Below are positions 21,484 to 27,928 of a stretch of 30,368 nucleotides of DNA, piece by piece. Made by a program: the position numbers and the translations under genes. The stretch is from Candidatus Nanohaloarchaea archaeon (lineage in GTDB: Archaea > EX4484-52 > DAOVKX01): the NCBI GenBank assembly GCA_030631505.1, contig DAOVKX010000002.1:1-30368 (forward strand), given 5' to 3'. The notes beneath the pieces are model-generated. The model did not search any database, was not told where the DNA came from, and saw only the letters and a list, made by a program, of their open reading frames with translations. How positions within the stretch are numbered: position 1 is the first letter of the stretch; every line of letters begins with the position of its first letter.

Positions 21484-22542
21484 ATGAAAAAGAAAGGGTT
21501 TGGTGGCGAAACGATGTTCTTAATGGTTGCAATCCTGGTTGCTCTTATTGTTGGACTTATGGTAGTTGTTGGTGCTGAAAAACCCATAAGGGAAGCAGGA
21601 GAGGAAAGCAGCAGCATGGCAGAAGGAATTTTCACGATTATAAGAGAGACTGCTGACATAGAGAAAGGTTCTGATTCTTCTAATGGGGATTCTGGAGGCA
21701 GCGACACTGATCCCAACGGTCCAAAAACCTGCGACCTTGCAGACTGCATTACTATTTGCGAATGCGGGGAAGGTTGTACCTGCCCAACACCTTGCGGAAA
21801 TACAAATGTAAACTACGGGCACAGTTGTGATGGAGCAGACCATAACTGCGCCCCGCCAAACATATGCTGCATACCGCCTAACACATGCGATAACCCGATA
21901 AACCAATTCGGTGTGGGAACTTATTGTTTAGATGGAGTTTGTTGCAGTTCTTCTGACTGCACAGGAACATATCCTAATACATGTTCTGACGGCGAACAAA
22001 ACGGTGATGAACAAGGTACAGACTGCGGCGGAAGCTGCGTTATCGGAACAGAAACTTCCTGCTCTGACGGAATTGACAATGATAAAGATTGTGATGTGGA
22101 TTGTGACGACGGTGATTGTTCGGAGAGTAGTGATTGTGGTGAAGGTAGGTGCGGAAATGGCCAATTAGATGCCGGAGAGGCATGTGATAAAAGCGCGCCA
22201 AAAGAAGATAATCCAATTTGTTTCACTAACTGCCGTGAGGATTGCACATGCTCCATGCCAGACGAGTGCATAACCAACTCCAACTGTGATTGCCGTAATG
22301 GTGTTTGTGAGCCCGAAAAAGGGGAAACATACAAGAACTGCCATGCTGAGTGCTGTGAGTTAGAACCTGTTCCAGAAACAAAATGTCGTCAGGGTTTAGT
22401 TGGCCAGACAGTTATAGCAAACAGATACAAATGTGAAATAATCGAGGGGTATGAACAATCGCAATCAGGCGAATGGGTATTTGAGAAACAGTGCCCTACA
22501 CCCGAATGCGATGCAGAAGAAAAAGATTGCTTACAATCTTAG
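21484..22542 (+). CDS. Cysteine-rich secreted protein with pilin-like N-terminus
   Basis: A protein of 352 residues. The N-terminus is class III signal-like (MKKKGFGGETMFLMVAILVA): a KKKG basic stretch, a turn and one hydrophobic helix, as in archaeal type IV pilins. The rest is extracellular in character, with about 42 Cys after residue 75 and no Lys-rich core. Repeats include CSDGEQNGDEQGTDCGGSC, CSDGIDNDKDCDVDCDDGDC (a Ca-binding-like Asp-rich motif) and CGNGQLDAGEACD, motifs also seen in bacterial surface proteins. It is likely a disulfide-bonded surface or pilus-tip protein. Its TAG stop (22540-22542) lies within the target duplication of a MITE. Confidence 0.8.
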   Translation: MKKKGFGGETMFLMVAILVALIVGLMVVVGAEKPIREAGEESSSMAEGIFTIIRETADIEKGSDSSNGDSGGSDTDPNGPKTCDLADCITICECGEGCTCPTPCGNTNVNYGHSCDGADHNCAPPNICCIPPNTCDNPINQFGVGTYCLDGVCCSSSDCTGTYPNTCSDGEQNGDEQGTDCGGSCVIGTETSCSDGIDNDKDCDVDCDDGDCSESSDCGEGRCGNGQLDAGEACDKSAPKEDNPICFTNCREDCTCSMPDECITNSNCDCRNGVCEPEKGETYKNCHAECCELEPVPETKCRQGLVGQTVIANRYKCEIIEGYEQSQSGEWVFEKQCPTPECDAEEKDCLQS

Positions 22543-22543
22543 C

Positions 22544-22684
22544 GGCTTTGTTGAAAATCTGTAAAGATTGCTTTTACTAAACTTAAATATTACTGTTTCA
22601 CTTAGTTAACTGTGTTGGAACTATTCAATAAAGTTTCTCTGGAATATGTAAAACTTATATGAAACAGACTTTTTCAACAGAGCT
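22544..22684. mobile_element. MITE-like element (141 bp) with 9-bp target duplication
   Basis: Imperfect terminal inverted repeats of about 20 bp (GGCTTTGTTGAAAA-TCTGT at the left, and AGCTCTGTTGAAAAAGTCTGT when the right end is reversed) enclose about 100 bp with no ORF. The flanks carry an exact direct repeat AATCTTAGC (22535-22543 and 22685-22693), a target-site duplication. The insertion lies across the TAG stop of the Cys-rich gene, and the first copy of the duplication restores the stop. The ends resemble those of insertion sequences, but no transposase is present. Confidence 0.72.
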
Positions 22685-22729
22685 AATCTTAGCATAATAT
22701 TTATATACTCCTAATGCCTATTTTATTGT

Positions 22730-23017
22730 ATGAACAAGAAAGGTATGACAATGGCTCTGACTTTAATAGTCGCGGCAGTTGTTCTTATTGTTATCGGTCT
22801 TCTGATTATCACGATTACAAGTGGGAGTCTGACGAATTTTATAAACAGCATAACAGATCAGGAAGGGTCAACTTCCTGTGACATAAAGGTACAAAATTAT
22901 TGCATAACGCATCAAGGAGAACCTGTTGGCTCTGGAAAATGGACTATAAATGATAAAGCTTGTCCTGAATTTGATTATACTTGTCCAGGCGAAATGAAAG
23001 AAACTTCTAGTGAATAA
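22730..23017 (+). CDS. Pilin-like membrane-anchored protein, 95 residues
   Basis: A small protein with a class III signal-like N-terminus (MNKKGMTMALTLIVAAVV) and one strong hydrophobic helix (residues about 8-30). A short extracellular part follows with four Cys (TSCDIKVQNYCITHQGE, DKACPEFDYTCPGEM) that could form two disulfides. The KKG start is shared with the larger Cys-rich protein upstream, which suggests both pass the same prepilin peptidase and assembly system as the secretion ATPase at the window start. The gene ends 5 bp before the apgM remnant. Role inferred from topology only. Confidence 0.72.
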   Translation: MNKKGMTMALTLIVAAVVLIVIGLLIITITSGSLTNFINSITDQEGSTSCDIKVQNYCITHQGEPVGSGKWTINDKACPEFDYTCPGEMKETSSE

Positions 23018-23022
23018 TAAAC

Positions 23023-23102
23023 TTAAATTTCTTTCATCAATTTCTCAAACAACTTAATCCCATTATTGAGTGTTCCTAAATTGCCTTTTCGTGCTTTTGT
23101 TT
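23023..23102 (-). pseudogene. Detached 3' end of apgM (original C-terminus and stop)
   Basis: On the minus strand this 80-bp fragment would read through the apgM C-terminal codons to a native stop at 23023-23025, ending FEKLMKEI. Bases 23042-23102 match 24488-24548 of the intact apgM with one mismatch (23092/24538). The last codons then differ: the intact gene ends FEKLFKS. So the original apgM 3' end has been pushed 1.4 kb away and replaced. No start or ORF remains. Confidence 0.75.
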
Positions 23103-23368
23103 TACTGTTCTTCAATTATTCTTAAAATCTCTTCGTTTTTGTTAACATTCAAGGAAACCTGCATTCCGTAATGCGCTGGTTTCTTTATGATTAACCCCTG
23201 AGTTATCAATTTATCAGCAACATAAAGAACTTTTTTAGTTAAGTGCGAAGGAAACCCGCTTGTTAAATGTTTATAATCCATGTGCTTGTTGCCCCACATC
23301 TTTTTTGTAACCATTTTTTCCAGAATTGTTATTTTTATATTGGATTCTTCTTCATCACTTAACTTCAT
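23102..23368 (-). CDS. Small winged-helix-like protein, 88 residues
   Basis: A soluble basic protein of 88 residues. The pattern TILEKMVTKKMWGNKHMDYKHL, then GFPSHLTKKVLYVADKLITQGLIIKKPAHYG fits a winged helix, with a recognition helix followed by a short wing and a LYV-type helix. Its stop lies at the edge of the 61-bp apgM repeat. It is divergent from the regulator at 23465; an inverted repeat overlapping its TATA box (23382-23402) suggests autoregulation or mutual control. A TATA-like TTTAAATA lies about 26 nt before the ATG. Function unknown beyond probable DNA binding. Confidence 0.6.
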   Translation of the reverse strand: MKLSDEEESNIKITILEKMVTKKMWGNKHMDYKHLTSGFPSHLTKKVLYVADKLITQGLIIKKPAHYGMQVSLNVNKNEEILRIIEEQ

Positions 23369-23381
23369 ACTTTGAAGTTTG

Positions 23382-23402
23382 TAACTTAACTATTTAAAGT
23401 TA
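23382..23402. promoter_or_regulatory. Inverted repeat around the TATA box, possible operator
   Basis: TAACTT (23382-23387) and AAGTTA (23397-23402) form a 6-bp inverted repeat around TTTAAATA, which read on the minus strand is the TATA box of the gene starting at 23368. A protein bound here would block that promoter. The plus-strand regulator is 63 bp further on. Confidence 0.4.
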
Positions 23403-23464
23403 TGTTTGGTATAATATATGTATACACGGCGGAATTTATACTTTTTATAAATAACCGGTGACTT

Positions 23465-23803
23465 ATGATGATAAAAATGGAAAAATCGCTATTAATTGAG
23501 TTTTTAGGAGACACGCCTATAGTGAGAGTCTTAGATTTTTTATTAGTGTTTAGGAAATTTGATTACAACAAACAGGATATAGCTATAAATTCCAATGTTT
23601 CCTGGAATACGTTAGATAAAATATGGGGTATGTTGATAAAGAACAATATAATAATTAAAACACGGAAAGTGGGAAAGTCAAATATGTATGAGTTAAACAT
23701 GGAAAATCCTGCTGTAAAGAAATTAATAGAGTTGCACAAAACTTTAATGATTAAATCAATTAAAGACATTGAAGAAACAAAAGAGATACTAGTTAATATT
23801 TAA
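23465..23803 (+). CDS. Winged-helix transcription regulator, 112 residues
   Basis: A 112-residue DNA-binding protein. After LLIEFLGDTPIVRVLDFLLV, a helix-turn-helix follows (KQDIAINSNVSWNTLDKIWG), with recognition helix SWNTLDKIWGMLIKN, then a wing (IIIKTRKVGKSNMYELN) and a C-terminal dimerisation-like helix. This layout is typical of small archaeal wHTH regulators. Two ATGs (23465, 23468) follow GGTGA at 23457-23461; 23468 has the better spacing but makes little difference. It lies 32 bp before the HicB-like gene and is probably co-transcribed. Confidence 0.8.
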   Translation: MMIKMEKSLLIEFLGDTPIVRVLDFLLVFRKFDYNKQDIAINSNVSWNTLDKIWGMLIKNNIIIKTRKVGKSNMYELNMENPAVKKLIELHKTLMIKSIKDIEETKEILVNI

Positions 23804-23835
23804 AACTTAAAACGATAATAATATTTGGTGAGTTA

Positions 23836-24027
23836 GTGGAACTAAATTTCAACGCAATTTTTAAGAAAGAACTGGAAGGAGGCTTTTCTGCACTGTGTGT
23901 AGAATTAGGCGTAGCAAGCCAGGGAGAAACAGTAGAAGAAGCAAAATCTAATCTGCAGGAAGCAGTTGAACTTTATCTGGAAAGCGCTGAAGATTTAGGA
24001 ATTTTAATTTTTCAAAATTTATCATAA
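23836..24027 (+). CDS. HicB-like antitoxin (UPF0150), without HicA
   Basis: A 63-residue protein of the HicB_lk/UPF0150 type: NFNAIFKKELEGGFSALCVELGVASQG and TVEEAKSNLQEAVELYLES in the usual order. It starts at a GTG four bases after GGTGA (23827-23831). These proteins commonly act as antitoxins for HicA RNA-binding toxins or as stand-alone regulators. No HicA is adjacent. Its end overlaps the RelE-like toxin on the other strand by 16 bp (24012-24027), so the last residues (LIFQNLS) may be a read-in extension. Confidence 0.82.
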   Translation: MELNFNAIFKKELEGGFSALCVELGVASQGETVEEAKSNLQEAVELYLESAEDLGILIFQNLS

Positions 24028-24254
24028 GCTCTCTTTCTGTGTTCAACCATTAAAACCAGAACCTGTAATTTTTTCTCTCTAATTTGGTACAAAATTCTGT
24101 ATTTTCCAACTCTTAAACTCCACAAATTTATGCCAATCAGATGTTTGCCAATTTCCGGGTATTTTTCCAATTCATAAACTTTTTTTAAAATTCTATCTCT
24201 TGTTTGCTTTTCTAATTTAGAAAGGTCTTTTTTGAATTCTTTATCAAAAATCAA
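24012..24254 (-). CDS. RelE/ParE-family toxin
   Basis: An 80-residue protein with the RelE/ParE pattern: KDLSKLEKQTRDRILKKVYEL, then a Pro-Glu-Ile-Gly turn, then LRVGKYRILYQIREKKLQV and VLMVEHRKRAYDKF. The Arg/Lys-rich strands and the C-terminal His-Arg-Lys/Tyr match the ribosome-dependent mRNA interferase or the related gyrase-targeting toxin fold; the exact target is unknown. It is preceded by its antitoxin with a gap of 9 bp, the typical antitoxin-first order. Confidence 0.88.
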   Translation of the reverse strand: MIFDKEFKKDLSKLEKQTRDRILKKVYELEKYPEIGKHLIGINLWSLRVGKYRILYQIREKKLQVLVLMVEHRKRAYDKF

Positions 24255-24263
24255 GGTGTACGG

Positions 24264-24455
24264 TTAAAACACCAAGTCGTCTTTAGTTAGAAATTCTCCA
24301 GATTCTACTCTTTTTAAGGCAGATTCCAGTTTTTGAACAGTTTTACGACTGGAAAGAACATCAATTGTTTCTCTTAACCGTTCCATATATTCCTGCATAT
24401 CTTCACACTCTTCTCTTGAAATACAAATTTCATTAGAAATTGTTTTCATTTCCAT
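24264..24455 (-). CDS. RelB-type antitoxin
   Basis: A 63-residue protein located directly upstream of the toxin. A beta-like start (MEMKTISNEICISREECEDM) precedes helices (QEYMERLRETIDVLSS) and a C-terminal segment VESGEFLTKDDLVF that would wrap the toxin. It lacks a clear AbrB or MetJ signature. The call rests on order, size and partner. Its start is 17 bp after the apgM stop, and its probable TATA tract (about 24476-24486) lies inside the last codons of apgM. Confidence 0.78.
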   Translation of the reverse strand: MEMKTISNEICISREECEDMQEYMERLRETIDVLSSRKTVQKLESALKRVESGEFLTKDDLVF

Positions 24456-24471
24456 AATTTATGTATGTAAT

Positions 24472-25659
24472 TTAAGATTTAAATAACTTCTCAAACAACT
24501 TAATCCCATTATTGAGTGTTCCTAAATTGCCTTTTCGCGCTTTTGTTTCTGAGAAAGAATCAATATCATCCTTATCTTTTCCGTTGTGAATCAGTACGGG
24601 AACAGGAAGTCCTGAGTGAGCCATTTTCCTGCATTCTGTCGAGTGGTCTGCTGTTACGCAGACTGTTGTTTTGTCCAAGTCAAGCCGCCTTAAAATATAT
24701 CCGAAAAAGTCTTTGTCGATTTTTTCTATTGCTTTTACTTTGCCTTTAACATTACCCAGATGCCCGTGTTTGTCAGGTCCCTTTATCTGGACATATACGC
24801 AGTCATATTTGTCCTTTTGCCTTAGTATGAGTTTTGCAGTTTCTTTCAGGTCAGTTGGCTTGTCAATAACATTCATTCCTGACAGTTTGCCTATTGCGTT
24901 TTCAACAGGCATATCAGCCAGAAGGAGCCATTTCTGTTTTAATTTCTTTATGTCCGGCGCGCCTACCGAGGCGCCCCTCAGAAGCAGTGTGTTTATCTGG
25001 TGGGTTTTTAAGAGTTCATGCGCTTTTCTTAAATATTCGTTGACTGTTTTTGCTGTGAATTCTGATTTCCCTGTTTTGTCAAGAGCCCTGATTTTTCTTA
25101 CCCTTAAAACCTTTCCTTTGATTGTCTGCGCAGAAGTAACATTGCCCTGTATCTTTTTATATCCTGGGTGGCTGTTTGAAATATTTGAAGAGAAATTCCT
25201 TCCTCTGGCTATAAGAACACCCCTGTGTCCTACAGTGTGGTGCATTTTAAATTCAATTTTTCTTTCAAATCTGATGTTTTCATTCAAAAAATTTGCAAGT
25301 TTTTTCAATCTTTGTTCAGAGACGTTAGGCTCTATTGCCTGTATCATACCTTTAGACACGCTTACAAAATTAACCCGCAGAACCAAATCATTCTTTTTTA
25401 CAGGAACATTTGCGCCTATTGCTTCAAGAACTCCCCTTCCAGTATGGCACTTAAACGGGTCGTAACCCAAAAGAGAAAACATCGCTTCGTCTGATTCCGG
25501 GGCTATTCCTTTTCTTATGGGATACATTATCCCATTTACACCTTCTTCTGCAAGCTCATCCATTTTTGGAGATTTTGCATATTCCAAAGGTGTTTTATTG
25601 CCCAGTTCTTCATATTTTGAATCTCCCAAACCATCGAGGATTACATATAATAATTTCAT
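24472..25659 (-). CDS. apgM: 2,3-bisphosphoglycerate-independent phosphoglycerate mutase, archaeal type
   Basis: A 395-residue enzyme of the alkaline phosphatase superfamily that interconverts 3- and 2-phosphoglycerate. Signatures are VILDGLGD at the N-terminus, ANEGxNG-like EEGVNGIMYPIRKGIAPESDE with the metal/phospho Ser in PESDEAMFSLLGYDP, HHTVGHRGVLI around residue 140, HGHLGN with metal His, and CVTADHSTECRKMAHSGLPVP near residue 345. The final codons (LFKS) differ from the displaced original end at 23023, so the C-terminus was rebuilt by a cassette. It supplies the step after RuBisCO-made 3-phosphoglycerate. Confidence 0.93.
   Translation of the reverse strand: MKLLYVILDGLGDSKYEELGNKTPLEYAKSPKMDELAEEGVNGIMYPIRKGIAPESDEAMFSLLGYDPFKCHTGRGVLEAIGANVPVKKNDLVLRVNFVSVSKGMIQAIEPNVSEQRLKKLANFLNENIRFERKIEFKMHHTVGHRGVLIARGRNFSSNISNSHPGYKKIQGNVTSAQTIKGKVLRVRKIRALDKTGKSEFTAKTVNEYLRKAHELLKTHQINTLLLRGASVGAPDIKKLKQKWLLLADMPVENAIGKLSGMNVIDKPTDLKETAKLILRQKDKYDCVYVQIKGPDKHGHLGNVKGKVKAIEKIDKDFFGYILRRLDLDKTTVCVTADHSTECRKMAHSGLPVPVLIHNGKDKDDIDSFSETKARKGNLGTLNNGIKLFEKLFKS
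24488..24548. repeat. 61-bp direct repeat, copy within the apgM 3' end
   Basis: This stretch matches 23042-23102 in the same orientation with one mismatch (C at 24538, T at 23092). Together the copies bound 1.4 kb of small regulator and toxin-antitoxin genes. Here it is part of the coding 3' end of apgM; outside the 61 bp the two sequences diverge at both ends. Confidence 0.9.
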
Positions 25660-25802
25660 AATTAATTTTAGTAAACTGTTGTTTATTAAGTTCTGCGAGT
25701 TTTGTATCTAAGAACAAAAATCTTATGATTTTGAAAGTCGGTATTGTCATGGAGACTGCCCTCAAAAATGCATATTTAAAATAAAAAATACTAATCCTAT
25801 TT

Positions 25803-25970
25803 ATGTATCCAATGCAGTTTAAAGGTTCACCAAAAGAGTTATTTTTGGGCTTAGCGCTCATGTATATAGCTTGGTCTTTTCCAAATGACATTCACAAGAT
25901 ATTATTAACAATTATGGGCGTTATTCTAACTCTAAGGGGTGTATATGGGATTTATAGAGCATATAAGTGA
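25803..25970 (+). CDS. Small membrane protein, 55 residues
   Basis: ATG 25803 to TGA 25970 encodes 55 residues with a hydrophobic stretch (ELFLGLALMYIAWSF) and a second one (HKILLTIMGVILTLRGVYG), then a basic tail. Two membrane helices are plausible. A TATA-like TATTTAAAAT about 27 nt upstream supports a leaderless transcript. No homologue recognised. It may be paired with the following membrane protein. Confidence 0.5.
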   Translation: MYPMQFKGSPKELFLGLALMYIAWSFPNDIHKILLTIMGVILTLRGVYGIYRAYK

Positions 25971-26066
25971 TTAAACAAAAAATTGATTGAAACAAGTTTG
26001 GAGAACTGTCTATACAAAAAATTCTTAACTCTGCTATTTTTAAACTAATAACTCCAATAAAAATAT

Positions 26067-26369
26067 ATGGGTTTAATGGAATCTTTTGGGAAAACAAAAA
26101 CAGAAAGAGTTTTCACAATTTTATTTGCAATTTCAATATTTTTACTTCTAATTTCTCAAGTACTGTACGATTCGTATCCATACAAACATTGCTTAGATGT
26201 AAAATATAGTAGGGAGGGGTATCTTATTGGTTGTCCCGAAAATCTTGAGGATTTACCTTATCCATATCAGGAACCATTCGCGTTCGTAGGATATTTTTTA
26301 TTTATTATCTCGGTGATTCCATTTTTTTACGTTAAATTAAGAAAAAACATGAGAAAAAGCAAGAATTAG
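26067..26369 (+). CDS. Small membrane protein with two TM helices, 100 residues
   Basis: A 100-residue protein with membrane helices at about 17-36 (FTILFAISIFLLLISQVLY) and 72-92 (FAFVGYFLFIISVIPFFYV). The loop between is extracytoplasmic-looking with two Cys (KHCLDVKYSREGY, LIGCPENLED) that could form a disulfide, and the tail is basic (KLRKNMRKSKN). A start at ATG 26067 or 26076 is possible. Function unknown. Converges with the AMP phosphorylase gene. Confidence 0.65.
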   Translation: MGLMESFGKTKTERVFTILFAISIFLLLISQVLYDSYPYKHCLDVKYSREGYLIGCPENLEDLPYPYQEPFAFVGYFLFIISVIPFFYVKLRKNMRKSKN

Positions 26370-26420
26370 TTTGATTTACTCAGAATACGCAAACGATTTT
26401 TGTTCAAGATGTGTATAACC

Positions 26421-27917
26421 TCATAACTTCTCAACCAAAACTTTTTCTTTTGAGCCAATAACAAGGGGGTTGAGTTCCTTAACCAGTTCTATTGCTGAGT
26501 TTAATTTGTGCTCCTTTTCTGCGTAAATTGTGAATAATCTCTCCCCTTTGCCTACCCTTTCTCCTAATTTAACATGAAGATATATTCCTGCGCCCTTGTC
26601 TTTTGGCGCGCCGGCCCTCCTTGCAATTTTGGATATCTGCTTGTTATGGATTGTGATTATCTCGCCGTGCGCTGATGCATTGAATGTTTTTGTATGTTTC
26701 CCAAGTAAATCTTCCAGGTTCATGTCAGGGTCTCCGCCCTGAACTCTTATAATTTCCTTGAATTTTTTTAATGCTTCCTTGGAATCGAGAATCTTTTCTG
26801 CTGTTCTTATGTCTCCTTTTTTTGCAAGCTTGATTAACATCCCTGCCAAAACAAGCGACTTTTCCCTTAAATCGGTTGGCCCGTCGCCATTTAAAACACT
26901 CAAAACATCCATACACTCAAGAACAGGCCCTATGCCTTTGCCTATGGGTTGGTTCCCGCGGGTTATTGCGCATTCTGTTTTTATCTTAAGTTTTTCCCCT
27001 AAAATTTTGAATTTCTTGGCCAATTTTTCTGCCTGCTCCAGATTCTCCACTTTACTCTCATGGCCAAAAGGAATATCCACAACCAGAATGTTGGAACCCA
27101 TTGCTTTTTTCTTTGCCATTACAGAAGCCAGCACCTGTCCCTCAGGGTCTATTGACAGGGGGTACTCTGCCTTTATTATTTTATCATCAGCCGGGGCAAG
27201 GTCTATTGCGCCGCCCCATACAAAGCACGCATTGGTTTTTTTGACTATCCTTTTAAGTTCGGATGCTGTGAAAGCCACTTTACAGAAAACTTCCATTGTG
27301 TCTGCTGTGCCTGAGGGAGATGTTATCGCCCTTGAACTTGTCTTGGGAAAAGTCAGGCCAAGTGATGAAACTATTGAAACAACGATAGGAGTTACAATGT
27401 TGCTCGGTATGCCCCCTATTGAATGCTTGTCCACAACCATTCTTTTTCCCCAGTCAAACTTCTTCCCTAATGCTATCATCCTTTCTGTTGCTGCTATTAC
27501 CTCTTCCATAGTCAGGCCTTGTGTATAAACAGCGCTGATGTATGCGCCGAGCTCCAGCCCGGTCAGGTTTCCGTCATTAATGTCATCAATTATTGTGCTG
27601 ATTTCGTTTTTCTTCAATTCCTGGCCTTTCATTTTTTTCTTTATGTATTCAATTGATTTTGGTCTTACTGTGGGAAAAATTTTAACCTGCTCTCCCCGTT
27701 TTATGCCGAGTTCCTGAATATCCTGAGACACGCCGACATAGCCGGGCTTAACCAGTTTTTTAGTTGTGTTAAGAACTGTGGTTACTGACTTCCTGTCAAA
27801 TTTCATCTGCAACCTGTCAAGAGGGTAAGCGCCCAGTTCCCCCGCATCCTCCTCGTTTAACACTATTATCGGCTTCTCTGCCTCCATGTCCAGAAATTTA
27901 ACTTTTAGTTTAAGCAT
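26421..27917 (-). CDS. deoA: AMP phosphorylase
   Basis: A 498-residue enzyme of the thymidine phosphorylase family that splits AMP with phosphate to ribose 1,5-bisphosphate and adenine (first step of the archaeal AMP pathway). It has the N-terminal domain typical of AMPpase (residues 1-85), absent from bacterial DeoA. The phosphorylase core has VDKHSIGGIPSNIVTPI near residue 165, SSRAITSPSGTADTMEVF near 205, and the lobe GKHTKTFNASAHGE. Length is close to the archaeal enzyme (about 500). The stop of the preceding rbcL lies 11 bp upstream, so the genes form one operon with the RuBisCO. Confidence 0.93.
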   Translation of the reverse strand: MLKLKVKFLDMEAEKPIIVLNEEDAGELGAYPLDRLQMKFDRKSVTTVLNTTKKLVKPGYVGVSQDIQELGIKRGEQVKIFPTVRPKSIEYIKKKMKGQELKKNEISTIIDDINDGNLTGLELGAYISAVYTQGLTMEEVIAATERMIALGKKFDWGKRMVVDKHSIGGIPSNIVTPIVVSIVSSLGLTFPKTSSRAITSPSGTADTMEVFCKVAFTASELKRIVKKTNACFVWGGAIDLAPADDKIIKAEYPLSIDPEGQVLASVMAKKKAMGSNILVVDIPFGHESKVENLEQAEKLAKKFKILGEKLKIKTECAITRGNQPIGKGIGPVLECMDVLSVLNGDGPTDLREKSLVLAGMLIKLAKKGDIRTAEKILDSKEALKKFKEIIRVQGGDPDMNLEDLLGKHTKTFNASAHGEIITIHNKQISKIARRAGAPKDKGAGIYLHVKLGERVGKGERLFTIYAEKEHKLNSAIELVKELNPLVIGSKEKVLVEKL

Positions 27918-27928
27918 AAACTCACTTG

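Noticed and set aside
21921..22334. Minus-strand ORF of 137 residues, Ser/Gln-rich.
   Set aside because: Shadow of the Cys-rich gene; Cys codons on the plus strand read as Ser/Thr/Gln/Ala on the other.
24671..25465. A 264-residue plus-strand ORF.
   Set aside because: It is antisense to apgM; composition is that of a reverse-frame shadow with many Ser/Leu/Phe runs.
25745..25785. Tiny ORF of 11 residues before the small membrane protein.
   Set aside because: Too short and without any supporting signal.
26758..27528. A 256-residue plus-strand ORF.
   Set aside because: Antisense to AMP phosphorylase, which has all its motifs on the other strand.
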